64,000 bases of DNA from Roseivirga sp. BDSF3-8 (GTDB taxonomy: Bacteria; Bacteroidota; Bacteroidia; Cytophagales; Cyclobacteriaceae), in assembly GCF_041449215.1 (NCBI RefSeq), contig NZ_JBGNFV010000001.1:4171001-4235000 (forward strand), in the 5' to 3' direction. The position numbers were made by a program, and so were the translations under genes. The notes under the pieces are model-generated. The model did no database searches. It had not been told where the DNA came from and saw only the letters and a list, made by a program, of their open reading frames with translations. Shown here piece by piece: positions 28,001 to 34,647 of this stretch (within the stretch, counting starts at the first letter, position 1; the number at the start of each line of letters is the position of its first letter).

Positions 28001-28132
28001 GACATGGAGTTTTACCGCCTGTACTTCCAGGACCCCGGCTTCCGCCAGGCTGTCCGCAGCATGATGCGCGTCATGATTAATAAAGGTGGCCTCGACAATG
28101 ACCCGCCAGCACAGGGCAGGGCGCCAATGTAA
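25028..28132 (+). CDS. hsdR: Type I restriction endonuclease subunit R (HsdR)
   Basis: 1034 residues. The motor and nuclease subunit of the type I complex. The N-terminal PD-(D/E)XK nuclease is visible as EEIDMVV with Asp161 and TIELKN with Glu175 and Lys177. The helicase motor has Walker A AGSGKS with Lys328 in HSAGSGKSYSITWL, and DEAH at 437-440 in VIIDEAHSSQSG; TATPKN and QALSRLNRA are later SF2 motifs. The C-terminal helical region binds the methyltransferase. Length is normal for the family. Codon use is GC-rich like hsdM, so the two probably travelled together. Six bases separate it from the preceding ATPase gene, implying cotranscription. Both nuclease and motor residues are intact, so the enzyme should be active. 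Confidence 0.95.
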   Translation: MPSNTNEQALEAAIERRLTGTTQETLRQEGNTHFVKEAEAPYGGHGYWMGLPEDFNKTYAVDERRFWHFLQTSQPEELAKLSNQPDYKLRILQYLNKLIKKHGVLHILRNGLKMEGAQFIMHYAVPLPSSSQDVKDRYGLNEFSITRQVRYSTANPREEIDMVVCINGLPVATIELKNHWTGQTAKVHGTNQYRYERDASQPLLQFGRCLVHFAADTEEVYMATKLVGKDTVFLPFNKGNGTGAGNPVNPEGHRTAYLWEEVLQPRSLSNIIEHFVILKGKMTTTLDKRDMLFPRYHQLNVVRDLINDVERHGVGKTYLVQHSAGSGKSYSITWLAYQLIETYPLGADLPGSRGIHHPLYDSVIVVTDRRLLDKQLRDDIKAFSQLKDIVAPALSSKDLREAMEKGKRIIITTIQKFPFVVDKLADQSDKRFAVIIDEAHSSQSGQSHDKMNTAMGVRPGTVPGDSDDPDAVDPQDLIVASMQGRKMRGNASYFAFTATPKNTTLEKFGTQQPDGSFRPFHLYSMKQAIEEGFILDVLANYTTYKSYYEIAKSIEDNPEYDTQRAQKMLKAYVESHKETIKTKAEVMIEHFIPHVVSAKKLKGQGKGMVITQSIESAIRYHAAIKQILADRNAPFKALIAFSGKKTVDGIEYTEDSINGFPGKDIKEEFDTDKYRLLVVANKFLTGFDQKKLCTMYVDKRLQGVLAVQALSRLNRAANHLNKRTEDLFVLDFFNTTEEIQTAFDPFYTATSLTQATDVNVLHELKDYLDEPGVYEWQEVEQFNEMYFSGVEGEELSPIISRAADRFNMELDLADNEKADFKIKAKQFVKVYGQMASILSFEVLVWEKLFWFLKFLIPHLHVKNKAATELHELLESVDLSTYGLQRTRLNYQVTLDDADSEVDPQNPNPRGAHSGEEELDELDEIIREFNERYFSQWNASPEKQRVTLVELQKSMEANPRFKEDFLNNAVLDNKELAFDKMMDTGVKDQKRTDMEFYRLYFQDPGFRQAVRSMMRVMINKGGLDNDPPAQGRAPM

Positions 28133-28139
28133 TTCATTT

Positions 28140-28167
28140 GTAGAGACGCGATTAATCGCGTCTCTAC
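28140..28167. repeat. 28-bp perfect palindrome
   Basis: Half-site GTAGAGACGCGATT joined directly to its reverse complement AATCGCGTCTCTAC, a perfect palindrome. It lies 8 bases after the hsdR stop and is the best copy of a family with at least eight members in this window, all intergenic. Confidence 0.95.
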
Positions 28168-28326
28168 GGTCGGGTTTACCCACAACTGTCGCGTAATCTG
28201 TCTCGTGACGACTAATAAATACGAGTCTCCGACTTGCGTGCAGATAGCTGGCGGAACAAATACCATACTACCGCGGGGTTGACCTCGTCCGGAATGGACC
28301 GTGGTTGCCATTTAAGGGAAGTTGGT

Positions 28327-28386
28327 ACCGGGTCGCGCCAGACCGGGTCGCGCCAGACCGGGTCGCGCCAGACCGGGTCGCGTCCG
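28327..28386. repeat. 15-bp VNTR, four units of ACCGGGTCGCGCCAG
   Basis: Units at 28327-28341, 28342-28356, 28357-28371 and 28372-28386 (the last ends TCCG). Three units of the same repeat lie at 30761-30805, in the matching place of the next composite repeat. The composite at 32153 has none. Confidence 0.9.
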
Positions 28387-28534
28387 ACTTCCCTGCGCTC
28401 TTTGGAGCGCCGTCTGCAGAATGCTGTTGACCCACCACAGTTTCCATAATTACGCAACTGCCTTTCTCCCCGTTCTGCAGGGTTACATCCCCCGACATCA
28501 TCTTACTGCATAAAATGACTTTGCCGGGTCTGCC

Positions 28535-28630
28535 TCGAATGCGAGCCCAGTCGAATGCGAGCCCAGTCGAATGCGAGCCCAGTCGAATGCGAGCCCAGTC
28601 GAATGCGAGCCCAGTCGAATGCGAGCCCAG
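28535..28630. repeat. 16-bp VNTR, six units of TCGAATGCGAGCCCAG
   Basis: Six perfect 16-base units. The matching place in the other composite repeats has two units (30930-30961) and one unit (32339-32354). TCG-AATG-CGA within each unit can form a mini-hairpin. Confidence 0.95.
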
Positions 28631-29006
28631 CCCTATCGCGTCATCTTTTCTGCACACCCCTATCATCCGCAGGCCGTAAGGCATAGCCGTCAAGCTAAGA
28701 GTTGATCCAATGTAAATTACCCTCCTGGGAGCCGGGGTCGGGACCGACTCGGCCTCAAATGGCCATTTAGAACTCAAATAAAGATTCCGGAGCTGGGGTC
28801 TTTCAGACCGAGTACGCAGGCGACTGGGTTAGAGACTGTAGGTATAAGCTGAAATAATGGATTATTGCTCCAGCTTTAGACCCACCCCGGCGTGAGCATT
28901 GCCATTCCAAAATAAATTTCTGCGCCTCCCCGACGTGTGCGTCCCCAGTCCCAAAAGGGGACTAACTTCTTATTAATTGATTTACAGTAATTTGTGTGCT
29001 TAACTT

Positions 29007-29218
29007 GACGGCTATAGGCCGTAAGGGGGAATGGCTTTAGTGCAGATTTCTTTTCTGCTATTCGCCAGCCAGACCTTAGCCGTTTAGTTAAGAGTGCAAG
29101 TGGCTAAAAAATAGAATGTTAGCCATTCCCCACCCTCTGGGAGGGGACGGTTCAAAAAAGCCAAAGCATTTTTTGAACCAGGGGTGGGCTCCAACTACCT
29201 CGGTGTTGACCTGGTCCT
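29007..29218. repeat. Hairpin-bearing dispersed repeat, copy 1
   Basis: About 210 bases, nearly identical to 30522-30727. It contains hairpin 1 (29127-29147, TCCCC.CCC/GGG.GGGGA) and hairpin 2 (GGTTCAAAAAA at 29149-29159 pairing perfectly with TTTTTTGAACC at 29169-29179). Only a handful of bases differ between copies and the stems are unchanged. Confidence 0.85.
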
Positions 29219-29771
29219 GAAGAGACCGCGATTGCCATGTAAGGGAAGTTGTCCCGTTGGGATCCTTCGGAGTACTTCGAGTAGGTAGAGCATGTACCCT
29301 GATAATTTTTCCGGGCTGTAATGCACGTCCGTCTTATGATCGTACATTAATTTATGTTAACATAAGGTTTTACCTAAAGAGGTTATGAGTGAAACCGGCA
29401 AGATATTTGACGGAATATGTCCTCTCAAAATATTAGAATGTAAAAAAGTATAATTTAGTATAACCATGTGGTGCTGGGGTGGTGCTTGCATAGCATTTGC
29501 GAAGTTTTGCTTAGGCTTGATAGGTTGCTTCAGGTAGTCAATTGAATTTAGTTAATTTTTTATGTGGGTGATAATATTGGAAAAATATATCTATAAGTAG
29601 GTTTAATAAGGAGTTTTTAACGTGTGTATTTTTCTGTTGTAAAAACAAAGCGTTAAATGATTATTACTTTAATGATAAGCTTGTGTTTGTGCGTTTAATA
29701 AGGCCTTCATTATTCCTGAAATGAGCTAGATTTATAAAGTAATCTATTACAAAAACTAAAACCACAAACTA

Positions 29772-30296
29772 ATGAAAAAGCTAAATTTAGTGCTTTCTCT
29801 TGCACTGTGTGCATGTATGTTTACTGCCTGTAACGACGAGGCAAATGAGGTTGTAGAACCTGTTTCTGTAAATTCATTTGAGGAACTGGTTGGAACTGTA
29901 GAATATGGCACAGCTACAGCCGAGGATCTGGCAAGAATTCCTGCTCCGGGATCGACTGCTAATGCTGCTCTATCGTGCAATCTTAATTCTGACATTGGGT
30001 GCAGTGAGGCACGGCCTTCAGTTGTGTACTACATCGAGACTTGTGCAAATTATTCACGTACATGGCCACCAACAGGTGGTACAGCCACTTACTATAAGAG
30101 TTTCATCTATTATGTAGATGGTGATGACGATATTAACCTCGACCAATACGAAGATGATATCCAGTTACATGTTGACCAGATCATTGCTGCCGAAGGTGGG
30201 TCCGCCGCATTTATCGAAGGCAATATATTATCATGGCCTTGCAGCCCTAATCGCTCAAACGTAAGCAATGTAATCGCCTACACTGTATATAGGTAA
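29772..30296 (+). CDS. Predicted lipoprotein, Cys-rich, unknown function
   Basis: 174 residues. The signal peptide ends in lipobox FTAC (MKKLNLVLSLALCACMFTAC), so the mature protein begins at Cys20 and is membrane-anchored. The mature part is acidic (NDEANEVVEPV; VDGDDDINLDQYEDD) and contains several Cys (SCNLNSDIGCS, ETCANYS, SWPCSP), suggesting disulfides outside the cytoplasm. No family is recognised. It is an AT-richer island between two blocks of dispersed repeats, with its own terminator 21 bases downstream, and has no operon partner. Confidence 0.8.
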   Translation: MKKLNLVLSLALCACMFTACNDEANEVVEPVSVNSFEELVGTVEYGTATAEDLARIPAPGSTANAALSCNLNSDIGCSEARPSVVYYIETCANYSRTWPPTGGTATYYKSFIYYVDGDDDINLDQYEDDIQLHVDQIIAAEGGSAAFIEGNILSWPCSPNRSNVSNVIAYTVYR

Positions 30297-30316
30297 AACT
30301 AGTTTTTCAAGATTTT

Positions 30317-30346
30317 AAAAGCATGGTCTTGTGGCCATGCTTTTTT
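30317..30346 (+). terminator. Intrinsic terminator of the lipoprotein gene
   Basis: AAAAGCATGG (30317-30326) pairs perfectly with CCATGCTTTT (30335-30344) across an 8-base loop, followed by further T. It starts 21 bases after the stop codon. Confidence 0.9.
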
Positions 30347-30521
30347 CTTTTTAGATGGATCTTCTTATCAAGTGCCTTTGTGCCCGGTTACATCCCCCGG
30401 GGTCTACATTAATTCCATGGCTACTTTCTACGCCTGCCCGGAATGCCGGCCCAGCGGATCGCCGGCCAGCGGATCGCCGCCCGGCCCTTCGCGTCATCCT
30501 TTCTGCACACCCCTATCAATT

Positions 30522-30727
30522 ACAGGCCGTAAGGGGGAATAGCTTTGGTGCAGAATGCTTTTCTGCAACTAGCCAGCCGGACCTTAGTCGTCCTGATAAG
30601 AGTGCAAGTGGCTAAAAATAGAATGTTAGCCATTCCCCACCCTCTGGGAGGGGACGGTTCAAAAAAGCCAAAGCATTTTTTGAACCAGGGGCGGGCTTCA
30701 ACTACCTCGGTGTTGACCTGGTCCGGA
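30522..30727. repeat. Hairpin-bearing dispersed repeat, copy 2
   Basis: Near-identical to 29007-29218. The perfect 11-bp stem is GGTTCAAAAAA at 30656-30666 with TTTTTTGAACC at 30676-30686. The first 50 bases (CCGTAAGGGGGAATRGC, then CAGAATGCTTTTCTGC) occur alone again near 31003, 32393 and, weakly, 33930. Confidence 0.85.
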
Positions 30728-30760
30728 ATGGACCGTAGTAATTATCTTTGGGAAGTTGAT

Positions 30761-30805
30761 ACCGGGTCGCGTCCGACCGGGTCGCGCCTGACCGGGTCGC
30801 GTCCG
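30761..30805. repeat. 15-bp VNTR, three units
   Basis: Units ACCGGGTCGCGTCCG, ACCGGGTCGCGCCTG and ACCGGGTCGCGTCCG, homologous to the four units at 28327-28386. Confidence 0.9.
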
Positions 30806-30929
30806 ACTTTCCAACAGTGCAGGGTGCTGGTGATCCAGCACTGTGGCCATGACCACGTAACTGCCTTTCTGCCCGGTAACATCCCCCGGGATCGACATTT
30901 CAATTCCATGGCTACTTTCTACGCCTGCC

Positions 30930-30961
30930 TCGAATGCGAGCCCAGTCGAATGCGAGCCCAG
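30930..30961. repeat. 16-bp VNTR, two units
   Basis: Two perfect units of TCGAATGCGAGCCCAG, against six at 28535-28630 and one at 32339-32354. Confidence 0.9.
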
Positions 30962-31056
30962 CCCTTCGGAACTGACTTTCATGCCCATTGCAGACTTTTG
31001 TGGCCCGTAAGGGGGAATGGCTTTTGTGTAGAATGCTTTTCTGCAACTAGCCAGCC

Positions 31057-31080
31057 AGACGCGATTAATCGCGTCTCTAC
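31057..31080. repeat. Palindromic repeat, truncated left arm
   Basis: AGACGCGATT followed by AATCGCGTCTCTAC: the right half is complete and the left half lacks its first four bases. It directly follows a CTAGCCAGCC word, as other copies do. Confidence 0.85.
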
Positions 31081-31118
31081 AGGACTAAAACCTACCCTGA
31101 AACGCTGCATTCCCCATC

Positions 31119-31154
31119 ACGCATGTTTCTTCTGTTTCTGAAAATAATATGCGT
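31119..31154. repeat. ACGCAT/ATGCGT hairpin repeat, copy a
   Basis: ACGCAT (31119-31124) and ATGCGT (31149-31154), extended by one C:G pair. Related copies lie at 32489-32524 and 34776-34811. Confidence 0.6.
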
Positions 31155-31173
31155 GGCTGCAAAACCTGTCATT

Positions 31174-31202
31174 GTAGAGACGTCCATTCATGGCGTCTCC
31201 AC
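31174..31202. repeat. Palindromic repeat, diverged centre
   Basis: GTAGAGACG and CGTCTCCAC arms retained, centre changed to TCCATTCATGG. Confidence 0.7.
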
Positions 31203-31317
31203 GGTTGGCGGCTCCTTTATGCTTGCCTATAGATGGCATCTGACTACAAATTCTTTCGGTCTGTAAGTGGGCGAATGTTTGCAGGTTCTTATCCGGGTCA
31301 ACTGCCATCCACCAGCC

Positions 31318-31341
31318 AGACGCACATCAGAGCGTCTTTAC
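31318..31341. repeat. Palindromic repeat, diverged centre
   Basis: AGACGC and GCGTCTTTAC arms around ACATCAGA, preceded by the usual CCAGCC word. Confidence 0.65.
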
Positions 31342-31418
31342 AATCGGTACATTCTGTTAGTGACTGGTAGGAATGTATTAATGTATCGTTACAGTCGAGG
31401 GTTTCTGCCATTCGCCAA

Positions 31419-31446
31419 CTAGAGACGCGATTAATCGCGTCTCTAC
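31419..31446. repeat. 28-bp palindromic repeat
   Basis: Identical to the 28140 copy except for the outermost base (C for G). Confidence 0.85.
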
Positions 31447-31785
31447 AGGTAGGGTATAGTTTTGTCTGTTAGCTCCAATACATTAATTAACTGAAATAAA
31501 GGCAGTTGTGATTTATATAATAGAAATATTAGTATTTAATGAAACCTATAATATGATCCTTCCGTATTCTGATTCGAATGGCTTCAAGAATTGAGGCCCC
31601 AATAAGATTGTAAAAAGTCCTTTTCAGGGCTTTTAATTCAAAAAAAATAAATTAAAAAATTTGTTAGGGTTGGGTCTGTAAAATTAATACGACAAGAAAA
31701 ATATAAATAAAAAAAATTCTGATTTTACTCTTTTTGAAAGGCGGTCTTAATAATAATTATATAAAAATTTAAATTTTTTAATTTT

Positions 31786-32142
31786 ATGTCTGAAAACACC
31801 GATAAAAATTTCTTCTTTATAATAGACAATTACCTTCCAGGTAGATTGAAGGAGGTTTTAAGAGATTATAATGAGGAAGTAATGAATGAAGAGGATGATT
31901 TTGAATATGTTCCAGTTATATATAGGAATGAGTTTTTTGTAGAGTCTAAAAATCTCCAAGGTTATTTACTTGTAATCCCTGAAACTGTTACTGAGTTTCC
32001 TGAACTTTTGCCTTATACCATTGTGTCAGTATTTAGAGGAGGTGAGAATATTGTGAATTTGGAAATAGATGGAGGCATAACTATTAGACCATGCTTTGAT
32101 TTAGTTATATCAGGAGAAATGTCCTTATCCATTCATATTTGA
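31786..32142 (+). CDS. Small acidic protein, unknown function
   Basis: 118 residues, cytoplasmic, strongly acidic (EEVMNEEDDFEYVPV). No signal peptide or membrane helix and no family recognised. The coding DNA is AT-rich, like its 300-base leader and unlike the flanking repeats. Its ordinary codon pattern, AT-rich third positions and compact amphipathic strands (YLLVIPETVTEF; PYTIVSVF) support a real gene. The composite repeat starts 11 bases after its stop, at CTACCGCGGGG, with a hairpin (ACCGCGGGG/CCCCGTGGT) that might serve as its terminator. It is the second AT-rich cassette in the repeat tract. Confidence 0.7.
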   Translation: MSENTDKNFFFIIDNYLPGRLKEVLRDYNEEVMNEEDDFEYVPVIYRNEFFVESKNLQGYLLVIPETVTEFPELLPYTIVSVFRGGENIVNLEIDGGITIRPCFDLVISGEMSLSIHI

Positions 32143-32338
32143 TAACTGCAAACTACCGCGGGGTTGTACCCCGTGGTTGCCATTTATGGGAAGTTGGACT
32201 TCCCGGCGCTCTAAAGAGCGCAACAGTGCAGGGTGCTGATGATCCAGCACTGTTGCTATAACCTCGCAATTGCCTTTCTGCATGGTTACATCCCCCCGAC
32301 ATGATCTTACTGCATAAAATTACTTTGCCGGGTCTGCC

Positions 32339-32354
32339 TCGAATGCGAGCCCAG
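32339..32354. repeat. 16-bp VNTR, single unit
   Basis: One TCGAATGCGAGCCCAG unit in the same flanking sequence (GGGTCTGCC before, CCCTATCGC after) as the six-unit array at 28535-28630. Confidence 0.9.
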
Positions 32355-32488
32355 CCCTATCGCATCGTTATATCTACACACCCCCATCATCCGCAGGCCG
32401 TAAGGGGGAATGGCCGCAGTGCAGAATGCTTTTCTGCTATTCGCATGCCATTGATAAAAATCTGCCCAAAAACCCCGCATTACATCAA

Positions 32489-32524
32489 ACGCATATTTTT
32501 TTAGGTTCTGAAATTAATATGCGT
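32489..32524. repeat. ACGCAT/ATGCGT hairpin repeat, copy b
   Basis: ACGCATAT pairs with ATATGCGT (32489-32496 and 32517-32524). Flanking words (TTCTGAAA.TAAT before the right arm) match copy a. Confidence 0.6.
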
Positions 32525-33132
32525 GGCCCCCTCCAAACACTGTCGCGAGACTATTTCTCGTGACGATCATTTGTGCCAGCCTCCAGACTGGCAGGTACAC
32601 GGCACCGCCAACATGTCACTGTAAGTATTACAACTTGGTGTATTTTCTGCCAATGCTACTGGAAGGTATTGCCAAATTGGCGTGTCAGTATTTTTGCTAA
32701 TTTTTTGCCTTTGGTTATTAGGTAATTAGCGGGTGGTAGACTTTTCCTGGCATGGTGGTTGGGTTTTGCGGTGTCATTGCAAGGAATGATTTGTAGCACA
32801 ACCGAAATGCAGACAATAAATTAACATTTTAAATGAGATTCTCAGAAGAAACCCTAAAGATCTGAAGCAGACCCGCCAGTGAAACGGAAGAGGCTAGGAT
32901 ATCCAATGCGATAAGTATGGTAAAGAGTGCGGTAAAAGCCCCAGTTCATGCTCTCCTTTTTGCAGAAACTGTCTGTAGAACCCATACACCTCATCCATTA
33001 GCTGTCTATTTTTAAGAGCCTTTCCAAAAACACAGTTACCATCTGCCTGCTATTACATCGGAAGGAGAATTTAGATAGTGAATTACTTGTAGGGCCTTAA
33101 GGGTATAGGCTTTCCAGGTATCAAAGTTTTAG

Positions 33133-33167
33133 TTAAACAATTTTTTTCATACAAACAAATTGTTTAA
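33133..33167. promoter_or_regulatory. 11-bp inverted repeat upstream of the RiPP precursor, candidate operator
   Basis: TTAAACAATTT (33133-33143) and AAATTGTTTAA (33157-33167) are perfect reverse complements with 13 bases between. The right arm ends 48 bases before the ATG of the peptide gene. The size and symmetry suit a dimeric regulator; a hairpin in the leader is the alternative. Confidence 0.5.
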
Positions 33168-33215
33168 TATTGGAATTAATATTTTAAATAAATTAATAGG
33201 CTAAATAAAAACATA

Positions 33216-33371
33216 ATGAAAGACCAAAAAATGACCTTAAAGACTCTTAATGTAAAGAGCTTCGTCATAAAAGATGAAATGTCTGTAATAAAAGGAGGAG
33301 AGTCCATTCCCGGTTGTAGCTACAGGTATTGCTTTTCAGATGGAGGCTACAGCGGCTGTTATTGCCTATAA
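33216..33371 (+). CDS. RiPP precursor peptide, pinensin/class I lanthipeptide-like
   Basis: 51 residues. The leader (1-28) has the Bacteroidota pattern: LKTLNVKSFVIKDEMSVIKGG is given as LKTLNVKSFV and IKDEMSVIKGG, ending in a double-glycine cleavage site at 27-28. The L.VKSFV segment is the recognition motif I know from pinensin-type class I lanthipeptide precursors. The 23-residue core has four Cys (34, 39, 48, 50) and four Ser (30, 35, 41, 46), as needed for lanthionine rings. Start chosen at the first ATG; a second Met at residue 6 is possible. It has its own terminator 15 bases after the stop and an inverted repeat upstream. No LanB, LanC, protease or transporter gene is in the window, so maturation would depend on enzymes elsewhere. 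A non-lanthipeptide, disulfide-rich bacteriocin is the alternative. Confidence 0.75.
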   Translation: MKDQKMTLKTLNVKSFVIKDEMSVIKGGESIPGCSYRYCFSDGGYSGCYCL

Positions 33372-33385
33372 GTTATCAGAAACTG

Positions 33386-33416
33386 AAAGTCCGGTATCAC
33401 ACTGGACTTTTTTTTA
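33386..33416 (+). terminator. Intrinsic terminator of the RiPP precursor
   Basis: AAAGTCC (33386-33392) pairs with GGACTTT (33404-33410), followed by T5. It begins 15 bases after the stop. Confidence 0.85.
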
Positions 33417-34116
33417 TAAAAGAAGACTCACGCCAAGAAAATTACCCGTAAAACGCCGCAACAATTAGGGTATAAAGTAACATTTGAGAGCACCCACTTA
33501 GCGCAAGCATCAGCTTGTGCTCCCCCTTATGGATCCCGATGGGGTTTGTGCTCTTGCCGTCCTTGCAGAGGGATTTGTGCCAGCCGTACAGCCTTATGTC
33601 GCCCCGGCCGGGGCTTGGCATTGTTGTAATATTAAAATATACTACAGAGATGTCGTCCCGCCGGGACTTAAATATAATACCCCAAACCTGTTTCAGGTTT
33701 AGCGCAGCGTAACCTGGCCCCACCTAGCGCAAGGGTCTCCCTTGTGCAGCGCTCACTAGAGCGCCATCTGCAGAATGTTGATATTATGGCCGACGGTTGC
33801 TGCCTTCCTGCATGGTTGCATCCTCCGGCGGTAACATGCTGCACATAACTATAGCCTGCGCCTGCCCCTCCACCAGTAGTCGAATTTACAGCCTTCGGAA
33901 CTGGTTTTCATGCCCATTGCAGACTTTTATGGCCCGTATGAGGGACTTCCTTTGGTGCAATATATTTTCTGCCATTTGGTAGCCGGATACATATCATGTA
34001 CCCCTGCAGGCCAATTATCCATTATCCACTATCCACTCTCAATTAAAAAATGCGCCCCTCAACAATCCACCCACCGGCAGGTTCTTAAGGGGTACCCAAC
34101 TAAAAAGGCGTAGGCT
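33417..34116. other. Repeat block 4
   Basis: About 700 bases without a supported gene. GC-rich material at 33500-33720 is followed by a diverged composite repeat (33735-33990) sharing GAGCGCCATCTGCAGAATG, GCCTTCCTGCATGGTTGCATC-like words and the TTCATGCCCATTGCAGACTT segment with 30980-31000. Near 34015-34045 there is an ATTATCCACTATCCACT low-complexity run. Confidence 0.55.
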
Positions 34117-34647
34117 ATGAAATACCTTCTGGCAATTATAATCCTGATTACGACAATGGCTGATAAAACGATCTTCGATTTTGATAGGGATACCGACCCT
34201 GGCAAGTGGGAGGTAGAAGACGATGTGGTGATGGGAGGGCGCTCGTCGGGGCATTTTTCTATTAGTGAGGAAGGGCACGGCGTATTTGAAGGGCATGTGT
34301 CACTGGATAATAACGGCGGCTTTTCTTCTGTGCGGTACAAAACTGATAAGATAGATGTAAGTGACAGTGAGTACATAGTGGTGAGGCTTAAGGGTGATGG
34401 TAAAAAATATCAGCTTAGGGTGAAACACGAACTGAATGACAGGCCGTACTACGTCAGCACCTTTGATACCTCCGGCGAGTGGGAAGAGGTCAAAGTGCGC
34501 ATGGCCGATATGTATCCCTCTTTTCATGGTGAGAAACTTGACATACCGGACTTTAACCATGATGCTATAGAAGAGGTCACCTTTCTGATAGGCAATAAGA
34601 AAGAGCAGGACTTCAAACTGCTTATCGATAAGATCACATTAGAATAA
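34117..34647 (+). CDS. CIA30 family (NDUFAF1-like) protein
   Basis: 176 residues. It shows the conserved opening of the CIA30 family (PF08547): WEVEDDVVMGGRSSGHF at about 31-47, with the invariant DxVMGG.S motif, then GHVSLDNNGGFSSVR, and later LRVKHELNDRPYY and W.EVKV at their usual places. The length fits the bacterial single-domain members. The first 14 residues (MKYLLAIIILITTM) are hydrophobic and may be a weak signal or anchor. In eukaryotes the family assists assembly of respiratory complex I; bacterial members have a galactose-binding-like fold and no settled role. It is a monocistronic gene at the edge of the repeat tract. Confidence 0.9.
   Translation: MKYLLAIIILITTMADKTIFDFDRDTDPGKWEVEDDVVMGGRSSGHFSISEEGHGVFEGHVSLDNNGGFSSVRYKTDKIDVSDSEYIVVRLKGDGKKYQLRVKHELNDRPYYVSTFDTSGEWEEVKVRMADMYPSFHGEKLDIPDFNHDAIEEVTFLIGNKKEQDFKLLIDKITLE

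Larger units (their letters stand above)
28133..29771. other. Repeat block 1 followed by AT-rich leader of a lipoprotein gene
   Basis: 1.6 kb without a supported gene. It starts with the 28-bp palindrome 8 bases past the hsdR stop. A composite repeat follows (about 28265-28690: CTACCGCGGGGTTG start, 15-bp VNTR, 16-bp VNTR, CAGGCCGTAAG end), then degenerate material, then the hairpin-bearing repeat at 29007-29218. From about 29340 the DNA turns AT-rich and leads into the lipoprotein gene. Open frames over the VNTRs (for example 28268-28777 minus) are repeat artefacts. Confidence 0.65.
30347..31785. other. Repeat block 2 followed by AT-rich leader of the 118-residue gene
   Basis: 1.4 kb without a supported gene. 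From about 30365 it repeats parts of block 1: a CCGGTTACATCCCCCGG word, a GCGGATCGCCGGCCA variant of the VNTR, the hairpin repeat at 30522-30727, 15-bp units (30761-30805), 16-bp units (30930-30961), then four palindromic-family copies and the ACGCAT hairpin (31119-31154). After about 31470 it becomes AT-rich and leads to the next gene. Confidence 0.65.
32143..33215. other. Repeat block 3, then AT-rich leader of the peptide gene
   Basis: Starts with a short composite repeat (32153-32450) with no 15-bp units and one 16-bp unit, followed by the ACGCAT hairpin (32489-32524) and a TGCCAG/CTGGCA hairpin near 32574-32595. From 32600 to 33100 there is unique DNA without a convincing gene. The last 100 bases are AT-rich and contain the inverted repeat at 33133-33167. 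Confidence 0.6.

Noticed and set aside
28535-28630. Possible CRISPR array (regular 16-bp repeats)
   Set aside because: The units are contiguous with no spacers, and no cas genes are in the window.
28268-28777. 169-codon minus-strand open frame with repeated GSHSTGLAFDWARI units
   Set aside because: The repetition comes from translating the 16-bp VNTR in shifting frames; copy number differs between loci and the frame crosses several unrelated repeat modules.
28133-34116. Diversity-generating retroelement (variable repeats near small genes)
   Set aside because: No reverse transcriptase gene and no adenine-biased variable repeat at a gene's 3' end are visible.
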